64,000 nucleotides of DNA, taken from positions 62,158,440 through 62,222,439 of the forward strand of contig OX235262.1 of assembly GCA_944472135.2 (NCBI GenBank), written 5' to 3'. Source of the stretch: Trichobilharzia regenti. Taxonomy: Eukaryota; Platyhelminthes; Trematoda; Strigeidida; Schistosomatidae. A program made the translations under genes and the position numbers. Position 1 is the first letter of the stretch; every line of letters starts with the position of its first letter. Below, in pieces: positions 43,391 through 54,735 of the stretch. The notes beneath the pieces are model-generated. The model was given only the letters and a program-made list of their open reading frames with translations. It was not told where the DNA came from and did no database searches.

Positions 43391-44475
43391 AAATACATCA
43401 AAATAGTTGAATATTTATGTTTAGTCATGCTAGCATTAATTCTTATGAAATTTCTTCTAATTTTACCAGAAGAGATGCAAGGAAAAAGTTGCGAATGAAC
43501 GTAATGCTTGGTATCAGAAAAGATAATTTTAGCCAGTTGCTTGGAAGGACTAAACTGTTTGTCAACAATACTGTCAGTTAGTTGGGTCAAAGGCATGCCA
43601 ATTATCCTGCTTATAACCTTGAAAGTCCTGCGTAATATAACGTAGTCTTTTTTATGAAACCAAGGGAATAATAATAGGTGACAATAAAAAGAATGGAGAG
43701 AATACATGAATTAACAAATTGTAAGAGAAGACGTTGAGTTATGCCAGGAATTCTGAAATTTCTTATGTCATAAGTCAAATGAAAGATTTTCACAAAAATC
43801 AACAAGATGTGAGACGACTAACAAAGATTAGAAGAGAAACTAATAACAAGTTACTTGGTATTCAGTTTATTCCACACCACAGTGTCGTCTATATTATAAG
43901 AATATTGGATACTCGATTAGTCCACGCAAATCTTGTTCACACCTGAAAACAGAATTAAGTGTCTGACATTTAGAGTTGTTTAGTTTAAAACCACCGGCTA
44001 ACCTCAGATTGGAAATTATTCATATCAGGACAGTCCAATGTAAAAACAACTGGGACAGAAATGGTTGGGTCATCAACATATTTACTAAAATGAGCTTTGG
44101 AAGAATACTGTCGGTCATACAAAAAGAAAGGAAAATCGAATGGAGAAAGTGCAGCACCTTGGGGGCATATCGCCTTCAGTAAGCAAAGAAGTGAAGCACT
44201 TCCCGTTAAAAACAGTGTGCTGCTTCTTACTCAAAAACACTGGAAGACAACTACCATGTGACTCAGGGCTTTGGGCATGCTGAAGTCAGCTAGTTTTGTA
44301 GAAGTACCCTAGGAACAGAGTTAAAGCAGCAGTGTAATCTAAAAAGGCCGTGTAGTACATTGGCCTCTAAGGTGTTTCTACTGCGTTTATAAGTAAATTG
44401 TGTGTGAGATACCGATAAGATTTTAATGAGTATCTAAGAACAAGTTGGTGAAGTTTATTCATAGTTCTCAAAATG
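43321..44475 (-). pseudogene. CR1-like LINE reverse transcriptase
   Basis: Read on the minus strand from about 44475: a motif A region (FLDYTAAL), motif B (PQGAALSPFDFPFFLYD, about 44165-44120), motif C (FSKYVDDPTISVP, about 44090-44055) and a thumb with DMNNFQSEVSRW. A C-terminal part follows with LLLQFVNSCILSILF, YVILRRTFKVISRIIGMPL and HYVHSQLFPCI...RRNFIRI. YVDD replaces the usual YADD. Several frameshifts and stops are present and the endonuclease is missing. The 3.2-3.6 kb fragment belongs to a similar family. Confidence 0.75.
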
Positions 44476-45282
44476 GATGAGCATTTTCGATATTACTTAT
44501 TGTGTACCTTTCTCCACCTTAAAACCTTAGGAAGAATCGAATTGTTTCTGACTTAGTGTTACTGTGTTACCTGTCAGCTACCAAAAGGCTTGATCATTAT
44601 ACTGTACATAATTCCCCTTGTTTATTTTGTTTTAGTCTATTAAAATATGACATCTAATAGCATTCTCCACTTTCGTGTATATTTAAAATGTTTGTAATCT
44701 TCTGATTCTCTAGTTAATACTAAACTTAAGGAAAAACACAATCGTGAGGGTAAAGTATCCCAATACATGACAAAACTGTTCCTAACTTATGTACTTGGGT
44801 CTCAAAGTATACTCTGAACATTTCATAATTCATATTTAACCAAATATTGTGCATTTCTCGAAGGGTACAAAGAAGGGATATCACAAATGAATTGGTCTGC
44901 ACTTCAGATCAAGTAGCATTATGTCACACAACCTAGTGACAAGTGATATTTTATTCAAAGAAGAGGGATAAAGAAATAAATACCATGCAATAATCTCCGC
45001 TGAGAAATCTGTACACTATACAAACACTGTTCAGAATAAAGCTGTTGTTGTTGTTATTATATTCAGCTGTGTAAGTGATGTCGGTCTGGGGATTTATCCC
45101 TTTTATATACATTAAACAGTCGAAAAATTATCCACTATCTTTTTATTTTTTTTTATTAAGCATTGTGGAGATATATGTATAATGGCATCAGACCTCCAAT
45201 ATTAATTCATATATGACGCCGTATATTTGCTGGCTTTGTTGTAGACACCAGGTCACGCCTATCTTTTCTTCATTTCTTGTAT

Positions 45283-45443
45283 TGCGAGTGGAGCACAGAA
45301 TTTCAGGCTTCGGAGTTTCAGTAGTAATGATGTTGTTATTAGGGGGTAGGCTTGCTAGCCAGACACCCAATCTTCTCTTTTTTCCAGGGTTTCAATGAGT
45401 TAGTACACTAGGCGAGGATTAGGAATGTGTCAGCCAGGAATCG
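45283..45443 (-). mobile_element. SINE family E, 3' half, split by a younger SINE
   Basis: The minus-strand copy of the RTE-tailed SINE. It includes AAACTCCGAAGCCTGAAATT and the GCTAGCAAGCC word. Its sequence breaks at 45443 and resumes at 45688 after the plus-strand insertion. Confidence 0.7.
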
Positions 45444-45687
45444 GTGTTTTTGTGGTTAAGTAGTGGAACACTGGCCAACCATGCAAGTGGTCTGGGTTTC
45501 AATCCCCGGCCGGCTCACTCCTTTACCTCGCCTGGCTGGTAGTAATCCCGGTAAAAAGGGATGATGGGACATAAGACTAGCAACTTCATCCCTTAAAAGT
45601 CGACACTGCTGCTGAAACTTCAAAGCTCCATCTTGAAGCCCTGAATTCCACTGGGAATGAAAAGGAATAAAATTTTTTTTAAATACT
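45444..45687 (+). mobile_element. SINE family E inserted into another SINE
   Basis: Head GTGGTTAAGTAGTGGAACAC and B box GGTTTCAATCC. The body has GGACATAAGACTAGCAAC and the tail has TTGAAGCCCTGAATTCCACT with GAAAAGGAATAAAA. It is flanked by an 11-bp target duplication, GCCAGGAATCG, at 45433-45443 and 45688-45698. It is therefore younger than the minus-strand copy it interrupts. Confidence 0.9.
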
Positions 45688-45752
45688 GCCAGGAATCGAA
45701 ATCCGGACTACCTGTGCGATTTATTGAGCATTCGATCGTTGGATCAGCAATG
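45688..45752 (-). mobile_element. SINE family E, head of the split copy
   Basis: Continuation of 45283-45443: on the minus strand it carries the decayed tRNA-like head (GATCCAACGATCGAATGCTC ... GGATTTCGATTCC). Confidence 0.7.
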
Positions 45753-46309
45753 TCCATGTCTAGTTTATTACTTCTTTTCAAATAGCAATATATTGTCTAG
45801 TATAGCTTAAAAATAAGTGAATAAAGACTAAAGTGATTATTCACTGAATTGTAAATCAGAAAGTTTTTCCAATTACTATTTGGTCTACACATCACCACTG
45901 ACTATTACTCAGATAAATCTCATTTGTTCTTTTTGACAAGTAAACAAATCCATCTTCACACTTTCCCCCAAACTAGTCTTTGTTATTAATGGCTAAGTAA
46001 ACTAGTTAATAGTCTACATTCGGCTCCATATTTGAAAGAAAACCAGTCAAAACTCACAAAAACGTGTATGGACATTTAAACAAAATAAAACGATATCCAC
46101 CTTAAAAGCAAATATGTCTAGATATTACTGACGAAGAAATGAAATAGACGTATTAATGAATAAAAATGAATATGATTTTTACTGTAAACATTCCATAAAT
46201 CTAGTCTGATAGTCATTATGCGGTATTAAGCCACCAGTAGTAAGTGACTAATAAAGTGACACAGTCGCATAGAGATAGTGTGTAGCTAAGATGTATGAGG
46301 TTGGCGTAA

Positions 46310-46385
46310 CTGAGTTCTCTAAGCTGGCTGGTTTAATTGCCAGTGTTTTATAGGCTTCCTAGACAACATCTTCAAAGTTGACTCC
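46310..46385 (-). repeat. PLE pseudo-LTR remnant
   Basis: The minus strand has GAAGATGTTGTCTAGGAAGC, then AATTAAACCAGCCAGCTTAG, matching the tail at 42580-42640. The minus-strand ORF to the right (46467-46703) may be an old PLE endonuclease end (CFDFNHPEVL), but I cannot confirm it. Confidence 0.55.
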
Positions 46386-48205
46386 ATATGGAACCACACT
46401 AATTGATGTGGTGTTAATTACATCACTAATCCAGATCAAATCTTCTAAAGTTTTGCTACTTTTCCATTATTTGATGGGTAAATTTCCGAGATTCAAGATC
46501 CAGTTAAGAACTTCAGGGTGATTGAAATCAAAACATTCGTGCATAACTGGAGCATCAGAAATCCAAAAGTTTAGGACAACTCTATATATCCGAAAAAGGT
46601 ATTTCCAACCTATATCTTTGCCATGACCATCACAACCGGTTACTTTCTTGAGAAAATCATTGATGCTCTTCAAGCGTAATATCTGTCTGTTTTTTCGTGC
46701 CAATTCCTGTTTGGATTACGTAACTTCTGTTTTGTAATTCGCTACATTTAGCCTCTGAGTGCAAACACTTTGAGACATTCTTACACCGTTTTTATAACAT
46801 TCACAGGCTCTTCACTGGTTACGTTTTTTCTTCACTTCCCAAAATATCACTTAAACCATGTGAATGCGTTTAGTGTCATGGGTTAGAAATTCCCTTGTTT
46901 GCTTTGAGTATGAAGATGTTTTACTGTGTATTATACAAGCAGTCGACAAGCATATTAAAAATGATCTCTGGTAGGAGGAGATTTAAAAACATAACTTCTA
47001 TTTCCAGTTTCTAAAGTTCTTTCTTAAAGTAACAACGAAAAAGTAGTTATTAATGTACGTGCTTCAAATGCAGAGGTATTTATCGAATTTTAGTTTAAGG
47101 TAAGTATTTTTAACTAAAAAGATATAATGATAAGTCAAGATAATGACACAGACTGGTAGTTTAATGAGTGCGTGAAGGCGCATGAACACAATTCTAGTAA
47201 ATAATGCCACTTGACCCATTTATTCTTGAGTTTTGAAATACAAAAATGTGTCTACAGGCTAAACAAATTCAGTCTTCAGGCAATAAAAGCATTGGAGGCT
47301 TCTTTAAGTCAGTGGGCTTTCCAACTATTCATCCAAAGTGATGCATCAAAGTTACTCTATTTTATATTTCACTAATAATCCAATTACAGCACGTTTTTAA
47401 GTAGCTTTCAACATATTGCTGGGCCTTACTTGAAGAAAATGAAGAAAAAATTACGTGCGCGCTTCAAAGCAGACAGCATTACGTCACACGGTACACCATC
47501 TTGTAAAAGGAGTAAATATTTTGCAATAGAATATGCAGAGAATTCTGTGCGGTGCGCAAGCATATTATGTAGAATAAAACTGTTAATATTGTTATTTTTG
47601 TTTAAATGTTTCACACTAATCCAATTATGAACTGAATACAACATAAGGAGAATCATGGGAGCTAAATAATACTTTTTGATACATAAATCTTTGATATTGT
47701 GAAAGTTTTAGTCCCAAAATTGTATGAATATCACACATGATGTACTATTAGTTGCCTCGGCAGAAGCGCTTGTCTAAAAAGTGAAACAGATATTTGTGTA
47801 TTTTGGGTTTTAAAGTAGTTATCAAGGCAGCGTAAACAAAGTGAAGAAAACAGGAAAATCAGACAAAATAATACAAATCCTGGTTAGTTTATAGAACTTG
47901 TACTAGAGCTGCCTTAATTATCTTAATTTTAACCGAGAAAAACAAAATGTAGTCATAGAGAGAAAATGATTTATGATTGGTTTGTCGCTTCACTTTCTCC
48001 TTTACAGTCAATTATACTGGCTGCTTAATGAGCATATCCCCGAAAGCACCTCAGAATATTCTCCAGCATGGTTTTAAGCAGGAAAGTGTAAGTCATTTAC
48101 TAGCTCAGTTCTCAAGATCCTTCTGAACTTCGTTAATGCAACTCTCTTTAAAATTATCTACAGATTAAGGACGAATGGTACAAAGGCTACTAGGTTTCAG
48201 TACTC
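46386..48205. other. No recognisable gene
   Basis: AT-rich. 47460-47605 shows faint similarity to 44890-45065 (GCATTACGTCACAC, then AGAATAAAACTGTT). This may be an old shared 3' end of an element; I do not assign it. Confidence 0.35.
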
Positions 48206-48254
48206 GTTTTCGCTGCAGGCGCTAGTGATCCATCCATATAACCCTGAACTCTGT
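48206..48254 (+). repeat. 49-bp direct repeat flanking CR1 element, left copy
   Basis: 47 of 49 bases match 50505-50553. The block includes GCTGCAGGCGCTAGTGATCC and AACCCTGAACTCTGT. It is best read as an unusually long target-site duplication. Confidence 0.85.
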
Positions 48255-48935
48255 TTACAGTTTACAGACGACGTGGATGGTCTAGCTATTCATCCACCTC
48301 TAGCAAACAGTGATCATGGGGGGTTAGATTTTAACTTAAGGGCTGGCAATTTAGTCAGTTTTCAACCCAAATCCCGGCCTAGTGTTTGGCATGCTGACAT
48401 AGTGGCTATAAAGGAGCGTGCTTCAACTGCCGACTGGTCAGTCAACATTGTCTCATCCATTGAAGATGAATGGGATAGATTTAAGAATACACTTGAGAGG
48501 GTTACCACTGATCTCATCCCCTGGAGGGTTCCTAAAAGGCCAACAAATCGGCCACCATGGATAAATAGACAAGCTATAACACTCCTGAGACGGAGAAAAA
48601 GGTTCTGGAATCTCTTTGTTTCTACTGGGCTACAGCAGTTCCGGCTGAAATACTGTGAAACCAGAAACCAGTGTAAAACTTTGATCCACCAGTCAAGGAT
48701 AGCTTACGAAACCCAGTTAGTTAAAAGTTCACCAGGCTGCCCAAAAAGACTCTTCTCATATATCAAGAGAAGAACACGTAAGAGTGATGCTATCCCACCT
48801 CTTATGCTTGAAGATGACCAGACAAACATGGCTGAGGATAACTTGACTAAGGCTGAGGCTTTGTCCAAGCACTTTAGTCAAGTATTCTCTGATAATATTG
48901 ATACCAGCTTTGTAAATTTTCCAAAGGTAACTTGA
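48225..48935 (+). pseudogene. CR1-like LINE ORF2, endonuclease end and linker
   Basis: The open frame of 236 codons begins in the flanking repeat; true element homology starts near codon 12. FTDDVDGL...HPPLANSDHGG is the C-terminal end of an apurinic-type endonuclease, with the catalytic SDH at residues 29-31. The rest is the linker to the RT (WSVNIVSSIEDEWDRFKNTL, PPWINRQAITLLRRRKRFW, ALSKHFSQVFSDN), ending FVNFPKVT. The RT continues in another frame a few bases later, so a single frameshift near 48930 separates the two parts. The first ~200 endonuclease residues, and any ORF1, are lost by 5' truncation. Confidence 0.85.
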
Positions 48936-50504
48936 AAATGGCACCCTTATACATTGGAAAGGATACTGTCCTAAAGTGGCTTCTAAGGCTCAATCCTGGT
49001 AAGTCCAGTGGCCCTGATGAACTCCACCCACGTATATTAACAGCATTGGCTGAAAGCATAGCCGAGCCATTGTCGGTAATCTTCAATATGTCTCTGGACC
49101 AGTCTAAATGTCCAAGAGACTGGAAAGATGCCATCATTAGTCCGGTCTTCAAAACCGGATCTAGAAACTTAGTTCAGAACTATCGTCCTGTTAGTTTGAC
49201 CAGTATTGTTGTTAAACTACTAGAAAGAATAATTCGTGATGCTATCATTCAGTTCATTGAAGGGAACAAACTTTTCGCTGTGGAACAGCACGGTTTTAGA
49301 GCAGGTCATTCTTGCTTGACCAACCTTCTTTTGGCCAGAGAAAGTTGGGCAAGCTCAGCTGATGCTAATATACCGGTGGATGCCATATTCATAGACCTTA
49401 GCAAGGCGTTTGACAGGGTTTCTCATTCAGGTCTTCTAGTAAAGTTAGGTAGTCTGGGAATCAATAAAGTGGTTACCGACTGGATTCAAGACTTTCTAAA
49501 GGACAGAAGACAAAGAGTACGAGTTAACGGGGTTTTATCAACATGGGAATCGGTTAAGAGTGGCGTTCCTCAGGGTACAATTCTAGGCCCACTTCTTTTC
49601 CTGATTTATGTTAATGAGATTCCATCGGTAGTTAAGTCATCCTGCTTACTGTTTGCTGATGACATCAAGATATGGAGGGCTTTGCACGATGACAGTGATC
49701 AACTTGCTTTGCAGGAAGATTTAAACTTGTTAAGTGATTGGTGTAAGCACTGGGCCTTGGAGATTAACTTAAGCAAGAGTGTAGTTATGCATGTATCCCA
49801 TAGTCACGTGCACAATTACTCAATGAATGGCATTACTCTCCCAGTGGTCACTGAGTACAAGGACTTGGGAGTGGTTGTGCAGCATGACTTGAAAACAGCA
49901 ACAAACTGTAGAACTGCAGCCACTAAGGGTTTTCGAATGTTATGGGCCATACGCAAGGCTTTTGCGAACTTTGACGCTGATATATTTCGTATATTATATC
50001 CGACTTATATCAGACCTCATTTGGAATATGGGATCCAGGCAGCGAGCCCGTGTTTCAAATACGAAATAGACTTATTAGAAAGGGTGCAAAGAGTAGGAAC
50101 TAAGCTAATAAAGGGTTTCTCAACCCTGTCATATGAGGAGAGGTTAAGTCGACTGGGTTTATTTCCACTGTCATACAGACGACTTAGGGGTGACCTAATA
50201 CTAGCATACCGTATCCTAAGAAATGATTTTGGAGCTAATTTATCTAAATTATTTCTTCCTTCTAGCACCAACCAATTGCGAGGACATCACCTCAAGGTTC
50301 AAAAACCACGGTCGAATCGTCTGCGTCTGGAAATCCGTTTTTCGCATCGAATTGTGAACCATTGGAACTCCCTACCGGAACACGTCGTATCAGCGCCATC
50401 CGTTGATTCATTCAAGGCGAGATTGGACCTCCTGTATGCAATAAATCGAAAGGATTAACACAGGCATATAGCCTACTATCCTAAATAATTGTAAACTGTA
50501 AACT
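48255..50504 (+). mobile_element. 5'-truncated CR1-like LINE
   Basis: The best preserved LINE in the window. It starts within the endonuclease domain, covers the entire RT and C-terminus, and ends 46 bp after the stop codon in two direct copies of TGTAAAC. Its first bases (GTTTACAGTTTACA, 48253-48266) are the exact reverse complement of its last ones (50490-50503). Long direct repeats flank it. Confidence 0.85.
48932..50458 (+). CDS. CR1-like LINE reverse transcriptase
   Basis: An intact 508-residue frame with the full non-LTR RT. It has a LNPGKSSGPDELHPRIL lead, motif 1 NYRPVSL (83-89), motif A AIFIDLSKAFDRV (151-163), motif B SGVPQGTILGP (210-220), and motif C CLLFADDIKIW (238-248). The thumb includes WCKHWALEINLSKS, and the C-terminus has YKDLGVVV, RPHLEYGIQAASP, LIKGFSTLSYEERL and FSHRIVNHWNSLP. 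It would copy its own RNA onto nicked chromosomal DNA. The first ATG shown is internal to the original ORF2, upstream of the frameshift join. No lesions are seen in the catalytic motifs, so the insertion is relatively young. Confidence 0.9.
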   Translation: MKMAPLYIGKDTVLKWLLRLNPGKSSGPDELHPRILTALAESIAEPLSVIFNMSLDQSKCPRDWKDAIISPVFKTGSRNLVQNYRPVSLTSIVVKLLERIIRDAIIQFIEGNKLFAVEQHGFRAGHSCLTNLLLARESWASSADANIPVDAIFIDLSKAFDRVSHSGLLVKLGSLGINKVVTDWIQDFLKDRRQRVRVNGVLSTWESVKSGVPQGTILGPLLFLIYVNEIPSVVKSSCLLFADDIKIWRALHDDSDQLALQEDLNLLSDWCKHWALEINLSKSVVMHVSHSHVHNYSMNGITLPVVTEYKDLGVVVQHDLKTATNCRTAATKGFRMLWAIRKAFANFDADIFRILYPTYIRPHLEYGIQAASPCFKYEIDLLERVQRVGTKLIKGFSTLSYEERLSRLGLFPLSYRRLRGDLILAYRILRNDFGANLSKLFLPSSTNQLRGHHLKVQKPRSNRLRLEIRFSHRIVNHWNSLPEHVVSAPSVDSFKARLDLLYAINRKD

Positions 50505-50553
50505 GTTTTTGCTGCAGGCGCTAGTGATCCATCCACATAACCCTGAACTCTGT
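50505..50553 (+). repeat. 49-bp direct repeat flanking CR1 element, right copy
   Basis: Matches 48206-48254 with two mismatches. After it the two flanks diverge at once. Confidence 0.85.
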
Positions 50554-51484
50554 GTGTGCAGAAATGTTTTGTGCGGTCTATTGTTCTGCCACAACTTTGA
50601 ATTCCTTTCTACTAGTTTATGTCTATTTTTAGTAATTAGTCAACAACTCCTGCTCTTACATGTCACCTCTGTGTATTTTTTCAGCTTCAGTTTCTTTCTC
50701 AGATTTTTCTTACTTACCAAGTGGACACTCAATCACCTAACTTCTCATTTAACAAAAAGTTTCACCTAATCGAATTTCAGAACCTTACTTTCATCATGCC
50801 AATAATTAATACACAATTTCTTTCAGTCTTTAGAAACCACTTTTGAGTAAAGTTATCGACTATACCACATTTGAATTACTCAGTTGTAGACTGCTTCACT
50901 TTTCGGTAGACAAAGATGCAGTTGTACAACCTTTAGGGATAACTTCGTGGGTAAAGAAAATTTTTCTTGATGTAAAACGTTTTGCTGGAGACGTACTAGG
51001 ATTTAGATAAAAGCAGTTAAATAAATGAACTGGGGAAAATTAATTGACAGGCTAATTTGATTTATGTTACAAATAATAAGAAAGCAGAAAGAATTAAGCC
51101 AAATACTTATTAATTAATTTCAAGAGACTGAAATCCAGAGACATGAAATATATTTCTTTTTAGTGAAGTTAATGCGAAGTGCTATAAAGTGTCATTGATT
51201 CACTGTCGTCGTGTGATAGTGACCTAAAATACCTAGTGGTTGTATTTTCAAACCTGTATTTCATTTGATTCAATTCAGAATGTTGAATCATCTTAATAAC
51301 TTGAAATTTCTCTAGCTGTTTCAGCATGGTACATGGAGGCGTCCGTCGACTATAAGTACGACAACCTAAGTCCACGTCTTTGTGGTCAGTTGCTTCAAAC
51401 ATCTATTACCAATTCGAAGTAAATCGTGATGGACAATCACCTGGTTTGTGACGACATTGCAAACGTAACTGGTAGATTTCAGGA
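50554..51484. other. No recognisable gene
   Basis: AT-rich sequence; nothing supportable was seen. Confidence 0.35.
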
Positions 51485-51655
51485 TTCCATCGCGAACTGA
51501 CATCGGTTAACGAACCATTGGAAAACCGGGGAGTACTGGATAGCTATTTCTCCCTAGTTTGGGACCCTTCATCAGTACTCACCTACTGTGGCTCGAACTC
51601 AGGGCCTTCCAGTTACAAGAAAAGCTCGTAGACCATTAAGCACTAGAACATGATC
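51485..51655 (-). mobile_element. SINE-C with decayed hammerhead
   Basis: Minus strand: tRNA-like head with a decayed B box (GAGTTCGAGCC), then a hammerhead remnant (GTACTGATGAAGGGTCCC, AGAAA) and ACTCCCCGGTTTTCCAATGG. Two core bases are changed (C3 to A, A9 to G), and stem II is altered. Confidence 0.65.
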
Positions 51656-52609
51656 CAGTAGTTCACGCACTCCAACTTCTGTCAATTAACGATATGGCAT
51701 GAAAACCAGCGAATTTCATCAGCGAGAATTAGTGCTCACACTCGACCTGCTGTATCCCACTGGTCAAGACTTTCCATCAGAACCCAGGTGGAAGTCTTTT
51801 AATACTAGGGACTAGAGAAGCTCCTTTGGTTACTTCCAAGTGAACAAGCAATTAATGTTCGGTATTATATCCGATTTCAGGTCAACATCGTTCCAGCATG
51901 TGGTACGCAGAAAAGGATTTGATTTGCTTTTTTCACAAGATACTGTTCATGATGCGAATATACAAAAAATGTCAGGCTAAAACCCTGCTCCTTAAATGAA
52001 ACTAAGGAGAAAATTTATCATGAATCGAATATCTGGAAAACACTGAGTGTGAAGCTTTTGGAACAAAACTAGCAATAGACTCATTAAACTGCGGTTCTGT
52101 GCATTCACTTAGTCGCTCTCTTAACCAAAGTCAGGGAGAAGAAACAAAGACTTTGAAAATGATGTCGGTGCATTGCACGACTTATCATAAACTGTGTTTA
52201 GTACGAAATTTTACAGGAAGTGGTTTTTTCATTTCCTTCGAGTTCCAATTGAAACAAAGGGCTTCAAATCTCTTTGAAGTTTCATTAGCGGCGGTCCTGT
52301 TTCACTGGTTGAGGGTTTCTGACTTCGCTTCCAAACATTTTTTTAATCCCACTAACAACCAAGTGAGACTTTGGACTACATCAGTTGGGATCTAATATAA
52401 TTCGCGAATACATAATATTCCTTATATATTGTGAGATTACACTCCAGACTCATTGGCAGCACTAAGAGAGTAAATTGTGATGTGAAGAATTCAGCATTCT
52501 AATGAGTTATCTAAATCGTGTAGTGACAAAAATGATGATACAAGTAAAATATTTCAAGAGTTGCTTCGTAAGGATTAGTTTTGTTTATACGAGTTTTATC
52601 ACGGATTGA

Positions 52610-52775
52610 TATCAGTTAGAGAATCAGTGAAAACCAGGGAGTACTGGACAACTGTTTCATCCTAGTTTGGAGATCGTCGGCAGTACGCACCCACTGCCAG
52701 GATTCGAACCCAGGATCCTTCAGTTGCAATGCTTGTATACCATTCAGCCTCTGGGATCCACTTCAATGGCCCATG
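52610..52775 (-). mobile_element. SINE-C with decayed hammerhead
   Basis: Minus strand: head with GGGTTCGAATCC B box, then core CCGACGA (U4 changed to C), a weakened stem II, intact GAAA, stem III ACAGTTGT, GTC and CAGTACTCCC. One core substitution probably kills it. Confidence 0.7.
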
Positions 52776-54289
52776 AAGTTAGAAGTCAGATTTAGAATTC
52801 AATAGTTCTCTAATTGATATCAATTCGTGAAATCGAATCGAATCCTTACAAATCAACTATTGAAAAGATTACTCTGTTAGAATAGGGTTAGTAATCTCTC
52901 CTTCTTTCCATCTTCTGAAGTGTTTGTATATGTTATAAGAAATAATTTTCTGACTTCTAAAAGGATTGTTTACCTCCGATTTCATTTTCACGTCTACAGT
53001 ATGCTTATAAATTTATTTCGAATAGAAAGTAGAGATGCATTTACACATATGGGCCAGTAATGCCGGCAGTCATTCACATTACTTACAGTCATTTATTAAT
53101 GACATTGGCCTTGAATAGCGATTCCGAGGTTAATTATGTTATGCCTTGAGTGTGAATACAACGGACCGGTAGACATTCGAGAACTAAGAGTCAAATAGCG
53201 AAAACTAGCCTTCAGGACATTATACAGAAAGAACAGGAAGCTCAACGAGGGTATTTTTTTGATAATTCCGTCTTTATAAGCAGTACGATCGCATTTATAT
53301 ACATAACTTTACGTGGATACATCTGTTATTTAATTCAATAAGACAACGGAGGGAGGTTAACGATGATGACGATTTCCAACATGATACGAAAGTCTGAAGG
53401 TGTGAATATAGAAAACTAGGAGCTTAGAAACAAAACTACACAGGATTAGATGACAGTTACGCAACAATTAAAAAATCTTTTCAGTGAAGATAGGTGTGGA
53501 CGCGATAATCGTGGAAACAAATAGAAATAAAAGTTTTCTAAAACAGAAGATGGAAAAAAATGAGGGGAATGAAAAAACTAGAAAACGAAAACTGGGGAGT
53601 CAAACCTAACTAGATCCATGGTGAATTTAGAAGTTGAGCTTATTTATTTTGAACACAAAGCTCCGGATTTTCTATGCATATGTGAGGGCTTTGAAACACA
53701 CTGGCTTTGGCAGATTTCTGTTTACTTTGTAAATGAATCTTAATCATTCGATATGTTGTAGCAGGGGATGACGGAATGTTCACTTTATGGCCCGTCTGGT
53801 TTACATATAACGCAACTACTTTTTAACCCTATGCAGTTTTGTATCTAAACCTCTAGTAATCTATATTCATACCTTTAGACTTTCGTATCAAGTTAGAAAT
53901 TAGTATCACAGTTAATCTCCCCTGTTGTTACGTCGAATTAAATAATAGATGTATTTACGTAAAGTTATGTATGGAAATGCTAATGTACAGCTTTTGAGGA
54001 TAAAATTACCAAGAGATATACTGGCTCGGCTTCTCGTTGTCTTGAAACTAAGTACCAACCTTTATTTGTAATCAACTAACTCTGAGTGTTTATTAATATT
54101 AACTATTATTATTCTCTTGGAATTCGTATGAAGCACATACATCTAGCAGTAAATTTATATTTCATCCTGTTCTATGTAGTCATTTCCAGCAAGTTGTAAA
54201 TCAAAATAAAAATAAAATAAAATAGATCTGCAATTTGCAGCAAGCTTTCAATTCCTCTTAACACGGTCTGCTCTATTTCAACCTCAGAC
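52776..54289. other. No recognisable gene
   Basis: AT-rich sequence; nothing supportable was seen. Confidence 0.35.
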
Positions 54290-54735
54290 CCAACTCTAAC
54301 TCGTCTTTCCCTTTTCAGGTTCCACTGAAGGGCTTGACAGGCGAGTAACGTTACCCAACGGTCCCCTCAGCGTGTGCCCAGCTTACCTAAATTTCCTTCT
54401 GCATATTTGATGAGCGATTGTTTCTTGGGCGATTCGCTGTAATGTAGAGTTCCATGCTGCTTTCCGTTTCTGTCCGGCCATCTTGTCTTCAGTATCGATT
54501 GAAGGCAGCTGTCGATGGAATTCGTCAGAAACCTGTTAGAAATGGTTTTCATAAAGTGTCAAGTCTCTAAAGCGTATAGAATCACTGACTTGATGCCAAG
54601 GTTGAAAATCCAAAACTTGTTCTATATATTGAACGCAACAGATTTCCGTATTTATTTCACATTGGTGAGGGTCTGTCTTCTTTTTCCAGTCCTGGATTTG
54701 ATATCTCATATGTGTCTCCCCATAAGAGTCACGTC
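54290..54735 (-). pseudogene. RTE-type LINE fragment
   Basis: Minus strand frames give FWIFNLGIKSVILYALET (about 54625-54570), SNRFLTNSIDSCLQSILKTR and WPDRN (about 54540-54475), and KQSLIKYAEGNLGKL. This matches the C-terminal part of RTE RT, with substitutions in place of the RWIGHTL signature and several stops. Confidence 0.65.
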
